NCBI GenBank assembly: GCA_000697665.1
Contig: KL197716.1
Location: forward strand, 1,258,214 to 1,322,213
DNA from: Jaapia argillacea MUCL 33604
Taxonomy: Eukaryota; Basidiomycota; Agaricomycetes; Jaapiales; Jaapiaceae
DNA: 64,000 nucleotides
Direction: 5' to 3'
Under the pieces are notes generated by a model, which saw nothing but the letters and a program-made list of their open reading frames with translations, searched no databases and was not told where the DNA came from. Positions 12,349 to 23,933 of this stretch are shown one piece after another; the first letter of the stretch is position 1; each line of letters starts with the position of its first letter. The translations under genes and the position numbers were made by a program.

Positions 12349-13487
12349 ATGTTATCTCGTCCAGCGACGTCCGTATCTCGTGCCATTGGCCCCAGGAAAT
12401 TCCAACCCTTCACTCGCACTTTAACATCAACTTCTCATCTTAGAACGGCTTATCCCTACCTTCCAACTAACACTCTTCCACCGAAATCTACTCGCAAGAC
12501 TGGTCTGACCGAGATCAGAGGCCCTTACTATGCACCTGTCACTAAAACGTACCTGGACAAATTGTCGGACGATTGGGGCGACTTCGTGGACAGCGTCAAG
12601 TTTGCGGGAGGGAGTTTTTCATTGATGCCCGAGGAGAGGCTGAGAGATTTGATTGATGTAGCTCATAAGCATGGTATAGCTTCTCAGTTTTCTGATACTT
12701 TGCGTCACTCAAGCTAATTACGACGACTTTGGGACCACAGGTTGCTATGTCAGTACAGGTGGATTCATAGAACGTGTATTATCGACTTCGGCTGGTAACA
12801 AAGATGCAATTTCGAAATATCTCAAGACATGCAAAGATGTTGGGTACATTGCTTTCACCCTTGCTAACTACTCTAACTCACCCGCTTTTACTCAGCTTCG
12901 ACGTCCTCGAACTTTCCTCTGGTTTCCTCGCACTACCCATAGATGACTGGGCACGTCTCATCCCTAAACCGGAAGTCGGTATCCAATGGGGAGCAGGGGG
13001 CGACGCTTCAGTTCAAGAGTTGGAAGAGGCGGGCACCAGGGACGTCCAATGGTTGGTCGAAAGAGCTGAAGTATTTGTGGATGCTGGCGCCCATGTAGGT
13101 TGCCCCAAATTCCTTGCTCGGATCGTTGACATGAGTCTAACGTTGGTGGGATAGATTATTATGATCGAGAGTGAGGGTATCACGGAGAATGTCAAATCGT
13201 GGAGGACAGATGTCATCTCTGCTATCACATCGTCGCTTCCTAGGGATAAGATCATGTTCGAAGCTGCTGAGCCAGATGGTGAGTCCACTTCCTTCGTCAA
13301 CCCACCTCTCTAGTCAGCCTACTCACGATTGGAACAATGTTCAGTCTTCACCTATCACATCAAAAACCAAGGAGCCTACGCAAACCTCTTCATTGACCAT
13401 TCCCAAGTCGTACAACTCGCTTGTTTGAGGAAGGGAATTTGGGGCACTGGTGGTACTTTCGGGAGGATTGTTACGGTCCAGGAGTGA
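12349..13487 (+). CDS. Phosphosulfolactate synthase-like protein (ComA/HSA32 family)
   Basis: This belongs to the ComA TIM-barrel family. In archaea and some bacteria, ComA joins sulfite to phosphoenolpyruvate in coenzyme M synthesis; plant members are the heat-tolerance protein HSA32. Spliced blocks are GLTEIRGPYYAPVTKTYLDK, DWGDFVDSVKFAGGSFSLMP, GCYVSTGGFIERVL, FDVLELSSGFLALP, EVGIQWGAGGD, DAGAHVGIIMIESEGITEN and KIMFEAAEPDVFTYHI. The end is GGTFGRIVTVQE. There are at least five exons; the first ends after HKHG near 12673. The N-terminal 50 residues are Arg/Ser/Thr-rich with few acids and may be a mitochondrial presequence. The fungal role is not known to me. Family confidence is high; enzyme activity is inference. 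Confidence 0.85.
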
Positions 13488-14142
13488 CAGTGGTATGATC
13501 GTTTGTCCTGCGACATCGCCAACTCCCCAGAGAGAAGTTAGATAGGACGCAGGTTTGCTAGTTTGAAGGGAGGCTTGTATCGATACACCTTTTGTGCGTT
13601 ACAAGATTACGTATGACCTCGTCGTCGTGGAGTTCGAGTGGCTTTGAGTAGGCACCACAATTACGGTCCCTCGAAAATCGTTGAACCAACTCCAAGTCAC
13701 TAGTCACTGAGCGTCCACATTGCGACAAAGATTTATTGAGTGACTCGGCGGAGAAGATGGCTGTAGCACCTAGGCACTCCAGGTGTGCAACTGACAAGAG
13801 TGGCAAGGAACAGAATTCTACAGATGTGTCAAGTTATGAGGCAAAGTCATTGGTATAATAGTCTAGTATAGCCCTCCATCGGAGCTGTGAGACCCTGGAA
13901 CAGTCCTTCAACTTCTCGAACATCATACCACCGCCGCTGAAACATGGACGATGCATTCGGCGGGATGATAGATGAACCAAGATGGTATTTGTGCGATTTG
14001 AGGCATTGGAAGACGAGTGAATAAGCAGAGCCGTCCACCATACCTAATGAGAGTTCCAAGAAGAATTTGGGAAAGCCTAACATCAGGTAGATAGTGAGTC
14101 GCATCATTGGTAACTAACGAGGTAAGAGTTACCAGAGCTGTG
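13488..14142. other. Intergenic region between convergent genes
   Basis: A minus-strand frame at 13847-14107 (MMRLTIYLMLGFPKFF...) begins with a hydrophobic stretch, but it has no recognisable family and no clear splice partners. I do not call it as a gene. No other signal was seen. Confidence 0.35.
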
Positions 14143-14910
14143 TCAGCTACCACTGGTGCAAGGAACGTCGGCACAGCTATATGTTACAGCATCGGTCGGA
14201 GCACTATGGCTGTAATCCTCCATCCAACTTGTCGTCGTATGCTTGAAGTAAGGATGACAGCGGCAGCGTCTGTAACCACTCTGGGTCATGATCTGCTGCG
14301 AACTGTAGATGACGTGGCAACCATCCGTCCAACCGCATGAGTATTGATCTGATTTCGAAGATTAATCAGGAGATGTGGACACTTGAGATGTGTGAACGTG
14401 ACACGCACTGCTCGCGCTGGAACACTTTTCGAGGGTGTGATTGTATCGAAAGGCAACACCGGCACCAAAGGTAAAGATGTTTTCCATGATTTTGGCGCTG
14501 AACTCCTCACTCCAAGACTCGCATGTCTTATATCCGTCGGTCTGAGCGAGGGTGCAACTGGTAGTAGAACCACAGTCTATTTCGCCGCTGTCGGCCACCG
14601 GTGCCGCATAGCTGAAGGATTGATCGACGATGTAGTAGTCGATCCAGCACTTGCCCCGCAAGATATCATGGTCTATCGAGTCAGATCCGACATAAGTCCC
14701 GCTGAGCTCCGTGTAAATGCTGGGGATGGAAGGCTCTTTCGGTTTATACAATGAGCATTTCGATGCCATTGCACCAAGGAATGGCACTCCGAGGGCTGCA
14801 TGGTACGAGTGGGGGTAGAAAGCGACGGCTGTATCTTCCAAAAGACTGGTGAGAGCCATGCTCAGGATGACAACGCGCCAGAGATCAGAGACAACAGATG
14901 ATAGTCTCAT
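14143..14910 (-). CDS. Putative small secreted cysteine-rich protein
   Basis: No family was recognised. The first exon starts at 14910 with a signal-peptide-like N-terminus (MRLSSVVSDLWRVVILSMAL..., ending near AVA). It continues to about residue 165 with several Cys (SKCSLY, GKCWIDYY, IDCGSTTSCTL, YKTCESW, EKCSSASSAC). A second exon in another frame, entered near the AG at about 14354, adds YSCGWTDGCHVIYSSQ, RRCRCHPYF and SCADVPCTSGS, then a stop at 14143-14145. The exact donor is uncertain because more than one GT fits. The signal peptide and about a dozen Cys suggest an extracellular, disulfide-rich protein, perhaps an effector or defence protein. Confidence 0.5.
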
Positions 14911-15459
14911 ACTGATGGCAGGTACACTCCAAAAAGAACTTGAAGAGAAGTGACAATTGAGCTTTGGGGAATTTGGAAGGCTAGAGCACCTACCAGTCGC
15001 TTATCCTTATGGCTTGGCGGACTCGAGATGAAATGTGAGGATGAGGTTGGCCACGTCGCTTTCCTGAGAGGCTGTTTCATGATCCTTTATAGACCAGTCG
15101 AGGTAGCGCCAGTGATCACTCGTGTGAAAGGTACACAGCCGTGCTCGGAAGGTTGACAGTTGGTTGACAGCCTTACTTACACTGTACAGTAGTCTATGCC
15201 GAATGGGGGAAACGCGGGCAGCATCCTTGTCGCCTGCCTGAGGACTCACCACTGGAGAGTCAGAGGGGCTGCTACAAGATTCCCGCGTTTGTCAAACTTC
15301 GAGCTTCGAGGTTATTGCCAAGAGACGGAGACGAAAGCCCTGAAGTTGGGTGAAGGAGCTCCCTTTGTATGGGCGCTCCATTGCACAGATTGCGGACGTA
15401 GTAATCGCTTAGGAGTCAGCACCCAGCAACGCAGTTTCTGGGTGTTTTTCACAGCTTCC
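14911..15459. other. Intergenic region, promoter side of the secreted protein gene
   Basis: No gene is supported. A long open frame on the plus strand (15196-15639) runs into the SINE at its right and has no domain. Confidence 0.4.
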
Positions 15460-15838
15460 TGTAAGATAGGCCTCATGCAAACACGATTAGCTTCACGTGA
15501 CTTTTTTTGTCACGTTTGGCTGGTGAGGAACGTTTTCGTCCTAATAACTTTGTCTACACTACGAAAACAAAAAAAGTGCTTCCTGTCAATAATCAACAGC
15601 ACAGTTTCCAAGGGGCCCCAGGAAGCTGATTTTTTTTAAACACAATGGGGAGTAAGTTATTAGGTGAATAGGCCTCAAAATCGGTGTGGCAAAGAGACCC
15701 CGAAATCCATTTGTGGCTGCTGACATCGTGGACATCAATTATGTAATGACGACAACAACGGGGGATCGAACGCAAGCCTTGCGAAAAAAAAAACTAAAAA
15801 AAAGACCTGTAGTAACAACAACTCAGCTACATAGGCAC
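15460..15838 (-). repeat. tRNA-derived SINE, copy 1
   Basis: On the minus strand there is a pol III A-box-like TAGCTGAGTTG (15820-15830) and a B-box GCGTTCGATCCCC (15761-15773), about 55 bases apart with an A/T-rich insert between. The 3' end carries a 29-base tail, at 15460-15488, that also ends copy 2 in the opposite orientation. The shared AGGCTTG before the B-box links the two copies as one family. The 5' end is an estimate. I infer a SINE because it has pol III boxes, lacks any protein-coding capacity and has a conserved tail. Confidence 0.6.
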
Positions 15839-16039
15839 ACGAAGTAAGGTAATGCGGCGTTACATGACTGTGTGGGCTTGGCATGTGCAACACACCCACC
15901 CAAACCACCCACACCATGCTCGATGCCTTGAGCAAGGAACTTAATGAGTTACGGAACGAGACAAGGGGATGAATTTAGGTGAATTTGCAGGGCAGCCAAG
16001 CCCACGGCATGATATAATACCGCATTGCATTTCTTTGCA

Positions 16040-16232
16040 TGCCTTCGTGGCTCGGTAGTTATTGACTTGGACGACTTTTTGTCTTGCTTTTCCAACAGGC
16101 TTGGGTTCGATTCTTGGTGCTGGCTGTTTCTTTTCTGGGTTAGCTTGTTCACCATGGTTTTGGAGTCCTGCACTTCACGTGATGGTCACACGTTGTCACA
16201 CCTAATCATGTTTGCATGAGGCCTATCTTACA
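16040..16232 (+). repeat. tRNA-derived SINE, copy 2 (inverted relative to copy 1)
   Basis: The plus strand has an A-box-like GTGGCTCGGTAGTT (16048-16061) and a B-box GGGTTCGATTC (16103-16113). It ends in the 3' tail at 16204-16232, which is the reverse complement of 15460-15488 with one mismatch in 29 bases. Copies 1 and 2 sit tail-outward around a spacer of about 200 bases. Alternatively the whole block 15460-16232 could be a small inverted-repeat transposon that captured tRNA-like sequence. Confidence 0.55.
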
Positions 16233-16736
16233 AGCCTGTGCAATTCCAAGAACGGGAATGATATCGGCGACAGCGGGACGACAGTTGAGAGAGCGCCAGG
16301 GATCAAGGAACAGAATGATGAAAGGTAATATGGCCAGCGGTTTGCAGATTGACACTGACATGGAAACTGAACGCACTCAAGTACTCGCCGCATGGAGAGT
16401 GATAGTTTGAGAACAGAGGGCTGAAATATTCGTCCTTCAAAGCCCAGATGCTCCAAGCGGAAGATGGTTTGGGAAAGTTACAGTCCAACCATACATTGGA
16501 ATGCGTGGAGGTATTCGACGTTGCCGCCCCCAGACACAAGTGAGGTACGTCTTATAACGGGTGCTTACTGTACATACATTTCTTCTGCCTATTAGCATTG
16601 CGCTTGAAGATTGAAATCACGCGACCAAAGCTTCCAGCAAGTACATCAATGATAATTAAAGTAAGCTTGTGAGTGGGTTTCCCATACTCTGATCGAAAAA
16701 CCAGCCACGAGTCTTTATTCCAGCTTCGTTCACTTC
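16233..16736. other. Intergenic region downstream of the TPR gene
   Basis: This lies between copy 2 of the SINE and the stop of the minus-strand TPR gene. Short open frames on both strands show no recognisable domain and no splice partners. Nothing else was seen. Confidence 0.4.
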
Positions 16737-19071
16737 TTAGCTCCAATTTTCATCAGGCATCAGCTTGTCCTCCAAGGTGAACCTTCCCTCGGCAATTGCT
16801 TTCAATATATCCTCTTCCATCCACTGTGCCCGTTGAAAAGCCTTACCCACACCCTCAGCTGCAGAACTGGAGTGTTCCCAAATCCTCGAGATCTTGGGCA
16901 CGGCGAGACGGATCCTAGCAAAGAAGGGAAGGACTTCCTTGACTGGAGTACCACATCTCATGAGAAGTTCTACACCGCAGAATAGAAACCCTTCGAACAC
17001 AAGCATGTCTTGAGATGCGACGAAAAAGATGACGGAACAGTTGGACATACAAGCATGATTCTCGTCGTCATCGGGATACGTAGAACCGGCTTTTAGATAA
17101 TAAAGCGCAGCCTTGCGAATATGCTCCTTCATCGCCTTGATCTTGACTTCTTCGCTCCCATCGTCCGCAATCACAGACCTTGCACTCTGCTTGTGATAGA
17201 AACCCTTCATGCTGGATGGGGGGATAATTTGAGGTGTTGGGGTCAGTGCGTGAATCGCCTGAAGATAAAAGGAAAACAACTCACGCAAGCGCACGAGCTT
17301 TGGGATAGATGTAGAAGGACGAAACAAAGCCTGGATCATACTCTCTATCCAGTGGTAGGGGATTCAGGTCCACATCTCGGATAATCTCGTCTGCTTCCTC
17401 TAGAAGGGCCGCCAGAGTGTATTTGCCGTCAGTGCCAGCTGCTTGCCATGCCTTCAAGAGACATCACTTAGCGAATCTCCCGAGCAGGGGCAGAATGCCA
17501 TGCGAGTAACCCACCTGCATATACACATCCAAGTGCAGGTTCCTCACCCCTCGAACAAACGTGTCCTCAAAGATAGATCCCTTCTCGGACACAGGGATAT
17601 CTTTCCACGCTTTTCTGCCCCAGTCAAGAATTTCAATCGCCTTGGCAAGGTTTTTCTCGGAGTGTTCGACATTCTGGATGTGGTCGAAAAAGCCTCGCAT
17701 GATCAACGCTCTTCCGTCAGAGTCCAGAGAATTCACAATCAGATGAGCCAATACGATGAAACTAAGGTGACACACCGAATTGTAACGGAGAGGGCAGGTC
17801 TGACGTTGTCCCATCCCCGCTCGCGTTGTCGCTTCAACGCTTCTTGGATCAACTCGGCAGCATCAAGGTTGACTTCAAAAGCGTCCCTTTTGGTGGCCTC
17901 GAGATTAACTTCGAGACGATAGCCCTGATGAGGTGGGAGTCAGATCAGAGAAGTCAAGAGACGGACATTGATCATTGTAACATTGGATCCAATCTGCGCT
18001 GTCCATGTGAAAGACACGCGAATCCCTCAGAATGCCATTCGTAAGGTCTTGTAAGCCCTAAATTTCCAATCAATGAAAAGAGTAATTACAGATGAGGACG
18101 ATGAACCCGTACATTCGTGGTACCAGCTAAACCAACCTGGCCGTGGATTTTGATTCTCTTGACCGATTTCATGGTCTTCACCCCTGAAAGTCGACATTAA
18201 GCTGGATGATAATTTCTGGAAGGAGGCGGTTCACACCGTCACTGAAATCCTGAAGATATAACATGGATTAGGGTCAAGCAGAGAAAATTCGAATTGGGCA
18301 CCTTACCGAGTATGCGCCCTTTATTACCCATGCCTACACCCAATGTAAGGACATTTTGGGCCATGAAGGGTAGAAGGACGGCACTCACGCTACTTGCATA
18401 CATCGATGGCCCAGCAGCCCTTAACTCGGCCTCCATGGCCAGGGCACGATCCCAAGGTAGTTTACCCTGCGCGTTCGGCACATGGATGAAGCTGCTCTCC
18501 GAGTGAGGGGCCCGCTTCTTAGCCGCTTCCAAGCCTGCCTCATATTGCTCTTTTTGTTTCATCTCAGCAGCGGTGAGGTTCTCGATGGGCAAGGTTGAGA
18601 GTGCTCGTTGCCAGTGATCAGCACTCGGTCGAGAGATCCCCTGGATCAAGGTAGATAAACGAGCAACGATACACATATGGAGGGAACTCACGTCCAGCGC
18701 TGATGCGAAACGCGCCCATGCTTTTGAATAGCTGGGATCGATTTGAGTGGCCTGAGATGAGGAGGGTTAGCAGTGCGGTGTCAGCATTGAAAGATTCGAG
18801 GCTGACCCTTGCAGCATCGTCCGCAGCTTCTGTGTACCTTATATAGCCATCAACGACCTATCAACAACCCCAAAAAACGGGAATCATACTTTTTCAAGTT
18901 CAACGAGCAAGCTGCACGGTTCGTATATAGCACCGCTAACTGGTTGCTGTCTGGATCAGCGAGAGCTCGAATAGCTTCAGTATACTTGGCTTCAGCAGCG
19001 CGGAAGTCTTTCTTTGCAAACAGAGCATTCCCTTCGTCTTTCAGTCGCAGAGCTATTTCTTTACCAGACAT
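16737..19071 (-). CDS. TPR protein conserved in Agaricomycetes
   Basis: This is a TPR scaffold of unknown partner. Exon 1 (start at 19071) encodes MSGKEIALRLKDEGNALFAK, then FRAAEAKYTEAIRAL and LAVLYTNRAACSLNLKK, a classic first TPR pair. Splicing adds YTEAADDAAR, then ATQIDPSYSKAWARFASALD (third TPR) and a charged helix, TAAEMKQKEQYEAGLEAAKK. Later exons give WVIKGAY, GVNRLLPEIIIQLNVDFQ, RLEVNLEATKRDAFEVNLD and AIEILDWGRKAWKDIP. The last exon ends KLMPDENWS at the stop 16737-16739. The N-terminal TPR domain resembles the Hsp70/Hsp90-binding type. The C-terminal half has no domain I can name. There are at least eight exons, and some middle borders are tentative. Confidence 0.82.
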
Positions 19072-19612
19072 CGATCACGAGGTTGTAGTATGAGAAAGAG
19101 AACGGGGAGGTGAACAGCTTCAGGGTCCATTGCATTGAGGAGGGTATTTATGTGCGGGCGGCCAATTTACGTCGACAGTATCTTGGTGGAAGAACGGACA
19201 ATTAGGGCTAACATGTCACAAGTGACAGATCGCGTTTCCCTCACTTATCATGTCACGTATCTTCCGAGGGACCGAGACATGGTGCGGACGACTAAGTACC
19301 TCCATTTTGCAAGACACCTCAGCACGGAAAACCATCATTGAAACAACTTGAAGATCAGATTCGGGCACAGCAAACATGGTACCCGGATATTCCTTGCAGC
19401 GGGAGCCAGCTGATTCATTGGCACCATGATTGTGACCGACTCAGACCGTGGATCTTACTCATCTTATGGCAGCATCACCGATGGGCCGCTGACCGACCCT
19501 CCCAACTTCTCCTTAAATACGGCTCTCGCCACGAGCCTAAGGTCGTTATCGCCACCAACTCTCGCCTAGGTGCACGAACAAAGGGTCGTCCGCCAACATC
19601 CGCAAACTAACC
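19072..19612. promoter_or_regulatory. Shared upstream region of two divergent genes
   Basis: 541 bases separate the start of the minus-strand TPR gene (19071) and the plus-strand DUF427 gene (19613), so both promoters must lie here. An AT-rich CCTTAAATACGG (19511-19522) sits about 95 bases before the DUF427 start. No reading frame is supported. Confidence 0.45.
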
Positions 19613-20537
19613 ATGGCACCTCCATTCACCCAGCCACACGTGGAGTCATCTCCAAAGCGTGTTCGAGTCCTCTTTGGAGGTACTTACATTGTGGATACGA
19701 CCAACGCCAAGCTGGTGTAAGTTCTTACCATCTTCTTTACGGCTTTCGTTCATTGAAGTGACAACAGATGGGAGCACCAATACTTCCCGATCTACTACTT
19801 CTCATCATCAGACCTATCAAAACAATTCCTCCAACAACCTTCGTCGTCCAGTACCACAAAGACCAACGCCGATGAAAAGGTGTACGACTTGGTCGTCGGC
19901 TCCAAACGTGCTGAATCAGCTGTGACGGAATTCACAGAAGGAGAGTTGAAAGGTTTGGTCAGGGTAAAGTTCAGCGTCGCTGAAGCGTGGTTCGAGGAAG
20001 ACGAGGAGATCTACAATCATCCCAAGGATCCTTACAAGGTCTGATTTATCACCTCGCGTTCATCGACCAGTATGCTGAGACATCGTCGAAATTGTACAGC
20101 GCGTGGATGTCCTCGCATCGTCTCGACACATCCGAATCGAATACGATGGTGTCGAACTCGCGAACACGCGTCGCCCTCGTTTACTGTTCGAGACAGGATT
20201 TCGCGTCAGGACCTACATTCCCAAAGTGGATTGCAAAGTTGAGTTGTTCGAGAATTCGGATTTGACAACTCAGTGTCCGTATAAGGTTCGTGACTTCCGC
20301 ACTGAACCCCCCTTAGCCCCCTGAAGACTGACATGGCTATCCACCATGCAGGGCATTGCCAACTACTACAGCGTCCGCCTGCCGTCCGGCTCCCTCGCTG
20401 AAAATATCATCTGGTGGTATCGTACGCCTCAGCTTGAATGTGCAGAGGTGAAGGGATGTGTGGCTTTCTACGATGAAAAGGTCGATGTTTGGGTTGATGG
20501 AGTCAAGGTGGAGAGGCCTCAGACTATGTTGGCGTGA
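19613..20537 (+). CDS. Protein with two DUF427 domains
   Basis: DUF427 proteins are small beta-rich proteins of unknown function, common in bacteria and fungi. The spliced protein begins MAPPFTQPHVESSPKRVRVL. A first DUF427-like unit holds GGTYIVDTTNAKLVWEHQYFP and YYFSSSDL. A second runs RVDVLASSRHIRIEYDGVEL, PRLLFETGFRVRTYIP, KVELFENSDLTTQCPYKG, YYSVRLPSG and ENIIWWYRTP. It ends KVDVWVDGVKVERPQTMLA. The four exons are split after AKLV, after HPKDPYK and after TQCPYK. The CPYKG and WWY blocks are characteristic of the family. It converges on the aspartic protease gene. Confidence 0.9.
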
Positions 20538-21123
20538 GAAGCAGTGGCTAAATCCCACCAGTCTATGTCGTGAGGCTGTAATTATATCTCTTCCTACCCA
20601 GATTCTTCGTGTACGCGAATTTTCCCTCATTGCTAGGATTGGCGGAGTGAAATATTTTGCGTTGTAAACCCTAACAACGACACACATTTCGTCGCATAAC
20701 GCATCGTCCGAGCCCGATCGAATAATACTTGCCCTCTTGTAGCTGTTTAACTCGAGATCCAATTAGACTTGCAAAGTCAGAAGACTACGGTAAGAGATGT
20801 CCATTGTTGTGCTCGAACCTGCAGATGTGGATTTGGAGAGGCCACATCGCCCACCGTGGTCGCACGCGGTCAGCTCCTGCCAGTGAGCACCAAATTATGT
20901 ATTCACCGCTGGATAAACGAGTGTAAAAGTAATCGAGAGTCTGTGAGTGATAAGAGAGTCCGTGGGTGGTCTTCGACGATGACCATACAGTAAAGGGTGT
21001 CCGTGTCATATGTTGGAAGGGGTAAATGTCTGTTCAACTAGCTGTTCCATGTCCTCGCAGGAGAGGCGAGTTCTCGAAGGACTGAATATGTGCAAGGTTC
21101 CACACAGAATTCGTCATCACCAA
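20538..21123. other. Intergenic region between convergent genes
   Basis: This should contain two 3' untranslated regions. Frames here are short and overlap on both strands; none has a recognisable domain. Confidence 0.5.
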
Positions 21124-23029
21124 TCACCAGTCACCGCCCCCGGTCTGATCGTCATTGGCGTCGTCTCCTATTACACAAGGTCCAGTCATATATCAACAGG
21201 AGCAATGGGGACAAGTCAAATTTCGCCTACCTGCCGTACCAACGTTGACTTTCATTGAATTGAGAAGAACCGTACTAGCTGCATCGAAATCATTCCAAGC
21301 TTGAGCTTGGTTCGTCACCTGCCGGACTTGAGTAAGATACAAGGCAATCTCAGATCGCAGGAGAACGTACACTCAGAATTTGCATAAACGGATCATTAGA
21401 TCCCGGCGTCGCCCAGTTTCCATAGTCGAAGAGCGCGTATGCATTCCGGAGGAAGACGTCGCCCAAAATAATATCTGACCAAGAAAATGGAGGCCAACCT
21501 TAGAAATAGTTCGACACCCTGATCAAGGCTCTACTCACCGAGATCGTCCACATCTCCAACTGGAAACCCACCAGAACATATAATCTCGCCAGTTTGACTG
21601 ATCCCCAGAACATCAACAATGTCGATTGGGTTGATCGGGTACTCGTCTTTTCCAAATACAAAACTGACGTTGACTTTTGAATCACAGGGAAGGAGATACC
21701 TGTTTATACTGTCGTTGAATACTGCACCAGGAAGATCCTTGAACATCGCATCCGCGTAGAAGCGGGGGACGAGGCCTGTCGAAAGAAAGCGCGTATCATG
21801 AAAATGCCGCTTAGAAGGTACATAAGCTTTGCTCACCAGTGCTAGTACCAGAGTCAAGTACAGCGATAGTTTGGCCTGCGCTGACGAATGTGCTGTTGCT
21901 ATGAAAGACCTAAGATCAAGTGGCCGGTATCAAAAAAGGGGTGGACTTACAATTTTGAATGACCGCTGTACGTTTTCCCGTTCACAATCATCCCATCCAT
22001 CGTGGTTGCCCACCTAGGACGCGGGGTAGTAGATACAACTTTACGCTGTGGGGTCTTGACTACAGCAGCAAACTCAGAAGCAACTTCCCCTGCGCGGACG
22101 GGACACCGTGAAATTTTGTGAATTCTCGAAGCTAGGATCACGTACCGATGGTGAAGATCCCTCCACTTGTAACCCCGAAGACGGGATCTCTGGAGAGCAT
22201 GAACGTGATATAGTTGGGCTCTTCAGGGTTCATCCTGAATACCTGAAGCGGGCGAAAAATTACGCAAACGTGTGATGGACCCGAAAACAAGAGCATACAT
22301 TATCTAAAAAGGTCCCTCCGTTATAGCTTGTATTCTTCAGGACAGAATTGATGAGAGAACCGGCCGAGCTAAAGAAGGGCATTCAGAAGCTACGGAAGAT
22401 TCGAAGAAATACAATCTCACGCTGCAACACCTATGACACCAAAGCTATTATCGCTTGGGAGCGTAGCATTACTTCCTAGTGCTGAACCTAAAATCAAGGG
22501 TGGGCGGAGACTTTTAGATTGCATTAGAAGAATGGCGTGGAATATCAAGGACATACCGAAAGCCTGCTTATCCACCTTGAAGTCACCAAGTTGAACTGGT
22601 CCAACGAAGATAGGTCCTTCCGCAACCGTCGTGATGCTACATTGTTCTCGTCAGTCAAGCAGTGTAACCCTAGGATATCAACCTACGTACTCGCTGTTGC
22701 CGTATAAAAACGTTACATTCCGTCCAGTGTTGGTGAAAGGCGTGAGGTTAAGCCCGGTGGGGTCGACCCATAGATCAGAACTTCCAGTGTCGAGTTGAAC
22801 CTAGAGATCATTGCTCACAAGAAGTCCCTGGAGTTTTTTGTCGAGAGAGCACCTACCTGGACTGGTTGGCCATCAAACTCGACTGTTACAACGTAGTCGC
22901 GGCCGTACGCATTCGTAAAATTGACGGAAGTGCTAGAACAAGGGTGTCACTCCTAGTGAAAGGAAGCGATAGAGCGAACGCAGTATCAAGTAGAGAAATG
23001 AAAGCGAAGAGCGTCGTAAGATTTATCAT
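21124..23029 (-). CDS. Secreted pepsin-like aspartic protease (family A1)
   Basis: This is an extracellular acid protease for protein digestion. It starts at 23029 with the signal peptide MINLTTLFAFISLLDTA. A 47-base intron then leads into TSVNFTNAYGRDYVVTVEF; without it the signal peptide and mature part are out of frame. The first catalytic motif is VQLDTGSSDLWVDP and the second is AVLDSGTSTGL. Between them lie GPVQLGDFKVDKQAF, NSFGVIGVAA and PNYITFMLSRDP. The C-terminus has IILGDVFLRNAYALFDYGN and ends in a Gly/Asp tail, GDDANDDQTGGGDW. There are about ten exons. No propeptide of normal length is evident between the signal and the core, which is short for this family, so an additional N-terminal exon is possible. 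Confidence 0.88.
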
Positions 23030-23933
23030 CCCGACTAGGTGTGAAGAGTCTCTGTAAAACTGAGGAAGTTGGAGGGATGTGGGCTTGAATCCACTGCTAA
23101 AAACAAGCCTTTAAGCAAAAGCGACAGTTTCTGGTACTGCATGCCCTCTACGGCATGCGAATGAGCCTCGGGTGTCAAGGGACTCGGTGTGGTTCCGCGG
23201 TGACGGACCAGACAAAGTTAAGCAGGGATGTGCCAGATTACGAAGAGCCCATACTACAATAAGTCCCATCGGGAACAATATCAGCCCTTGTATGTCGATG
23301 TGAGATGGATACTAGGGTAAAGGTCCCTGTAGAATATGATGGGAATCACAGCCAGCATTCAATCGCCACGAGAGGAAGTGGTGTTGTGAAGCATCCCGAC
23401 ATCTCCACATGAGCGGACGCTTTGGCATACAACATATTTTGTGAGTTTGAGCTTCCGGGAATGTAGACGCTAGGTCGGTGGGCAAGGAGGCGATGACCTT
23501 CGAGGTCGAGAGTGACACGGCCAACAGATTCGATACGTCAAGGCTGGAATTCCGAGAAAGTGGACCTATTCATACGGATGAGTTATTAAATCTGAGGCTA
23601 TCGCATGAATGCAACGGGATCACGCAAGTGCCGTGCTACCCGAAACCGCAGAATGGCTATGAATCATCGGGCTTGGAACAAGATTCAGGCGACGCTCGAC
23701 AAGGTGCATTGTAATGTTCAGCAGGTTCAGTACGCCGAACCCGATGTCGTGGATATACAAGACAGAGCACGTTCCCTCTTGCAACAGCATAAGTGGTTGA
23801 ATTTGAACCAGAAAATAGTTGCATTTGTGTAGTTGGATTTTGAAACCCTAACCACTATATTTTTCACTCGGTTTCTTCAGGTTGTACCCACATCCACTAC
23901 CAAACTCGCGTTCGCTCTTGTCTAATAGCGACC
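23030..23933. other. Intergenic region of about 0.9 kb
   Basis: No gene is supported. A stretch near 23205-23235 (CAAAGTTAAGCAGGGATG) resembles the internal promoter part of 5S rRNA, but the rest of the 5S fold is absent. The last 150 bases should hold the promoter of the next gene. Confidence 0.4.

Noticed and set aside
23200-23240. 5S rRNA-like word CAAAGTTAAGCAGGGATG
   Set aside because: Only the internal A-box/C-box-like part matches; the flanking 5S sequence and the closing stem are missing.
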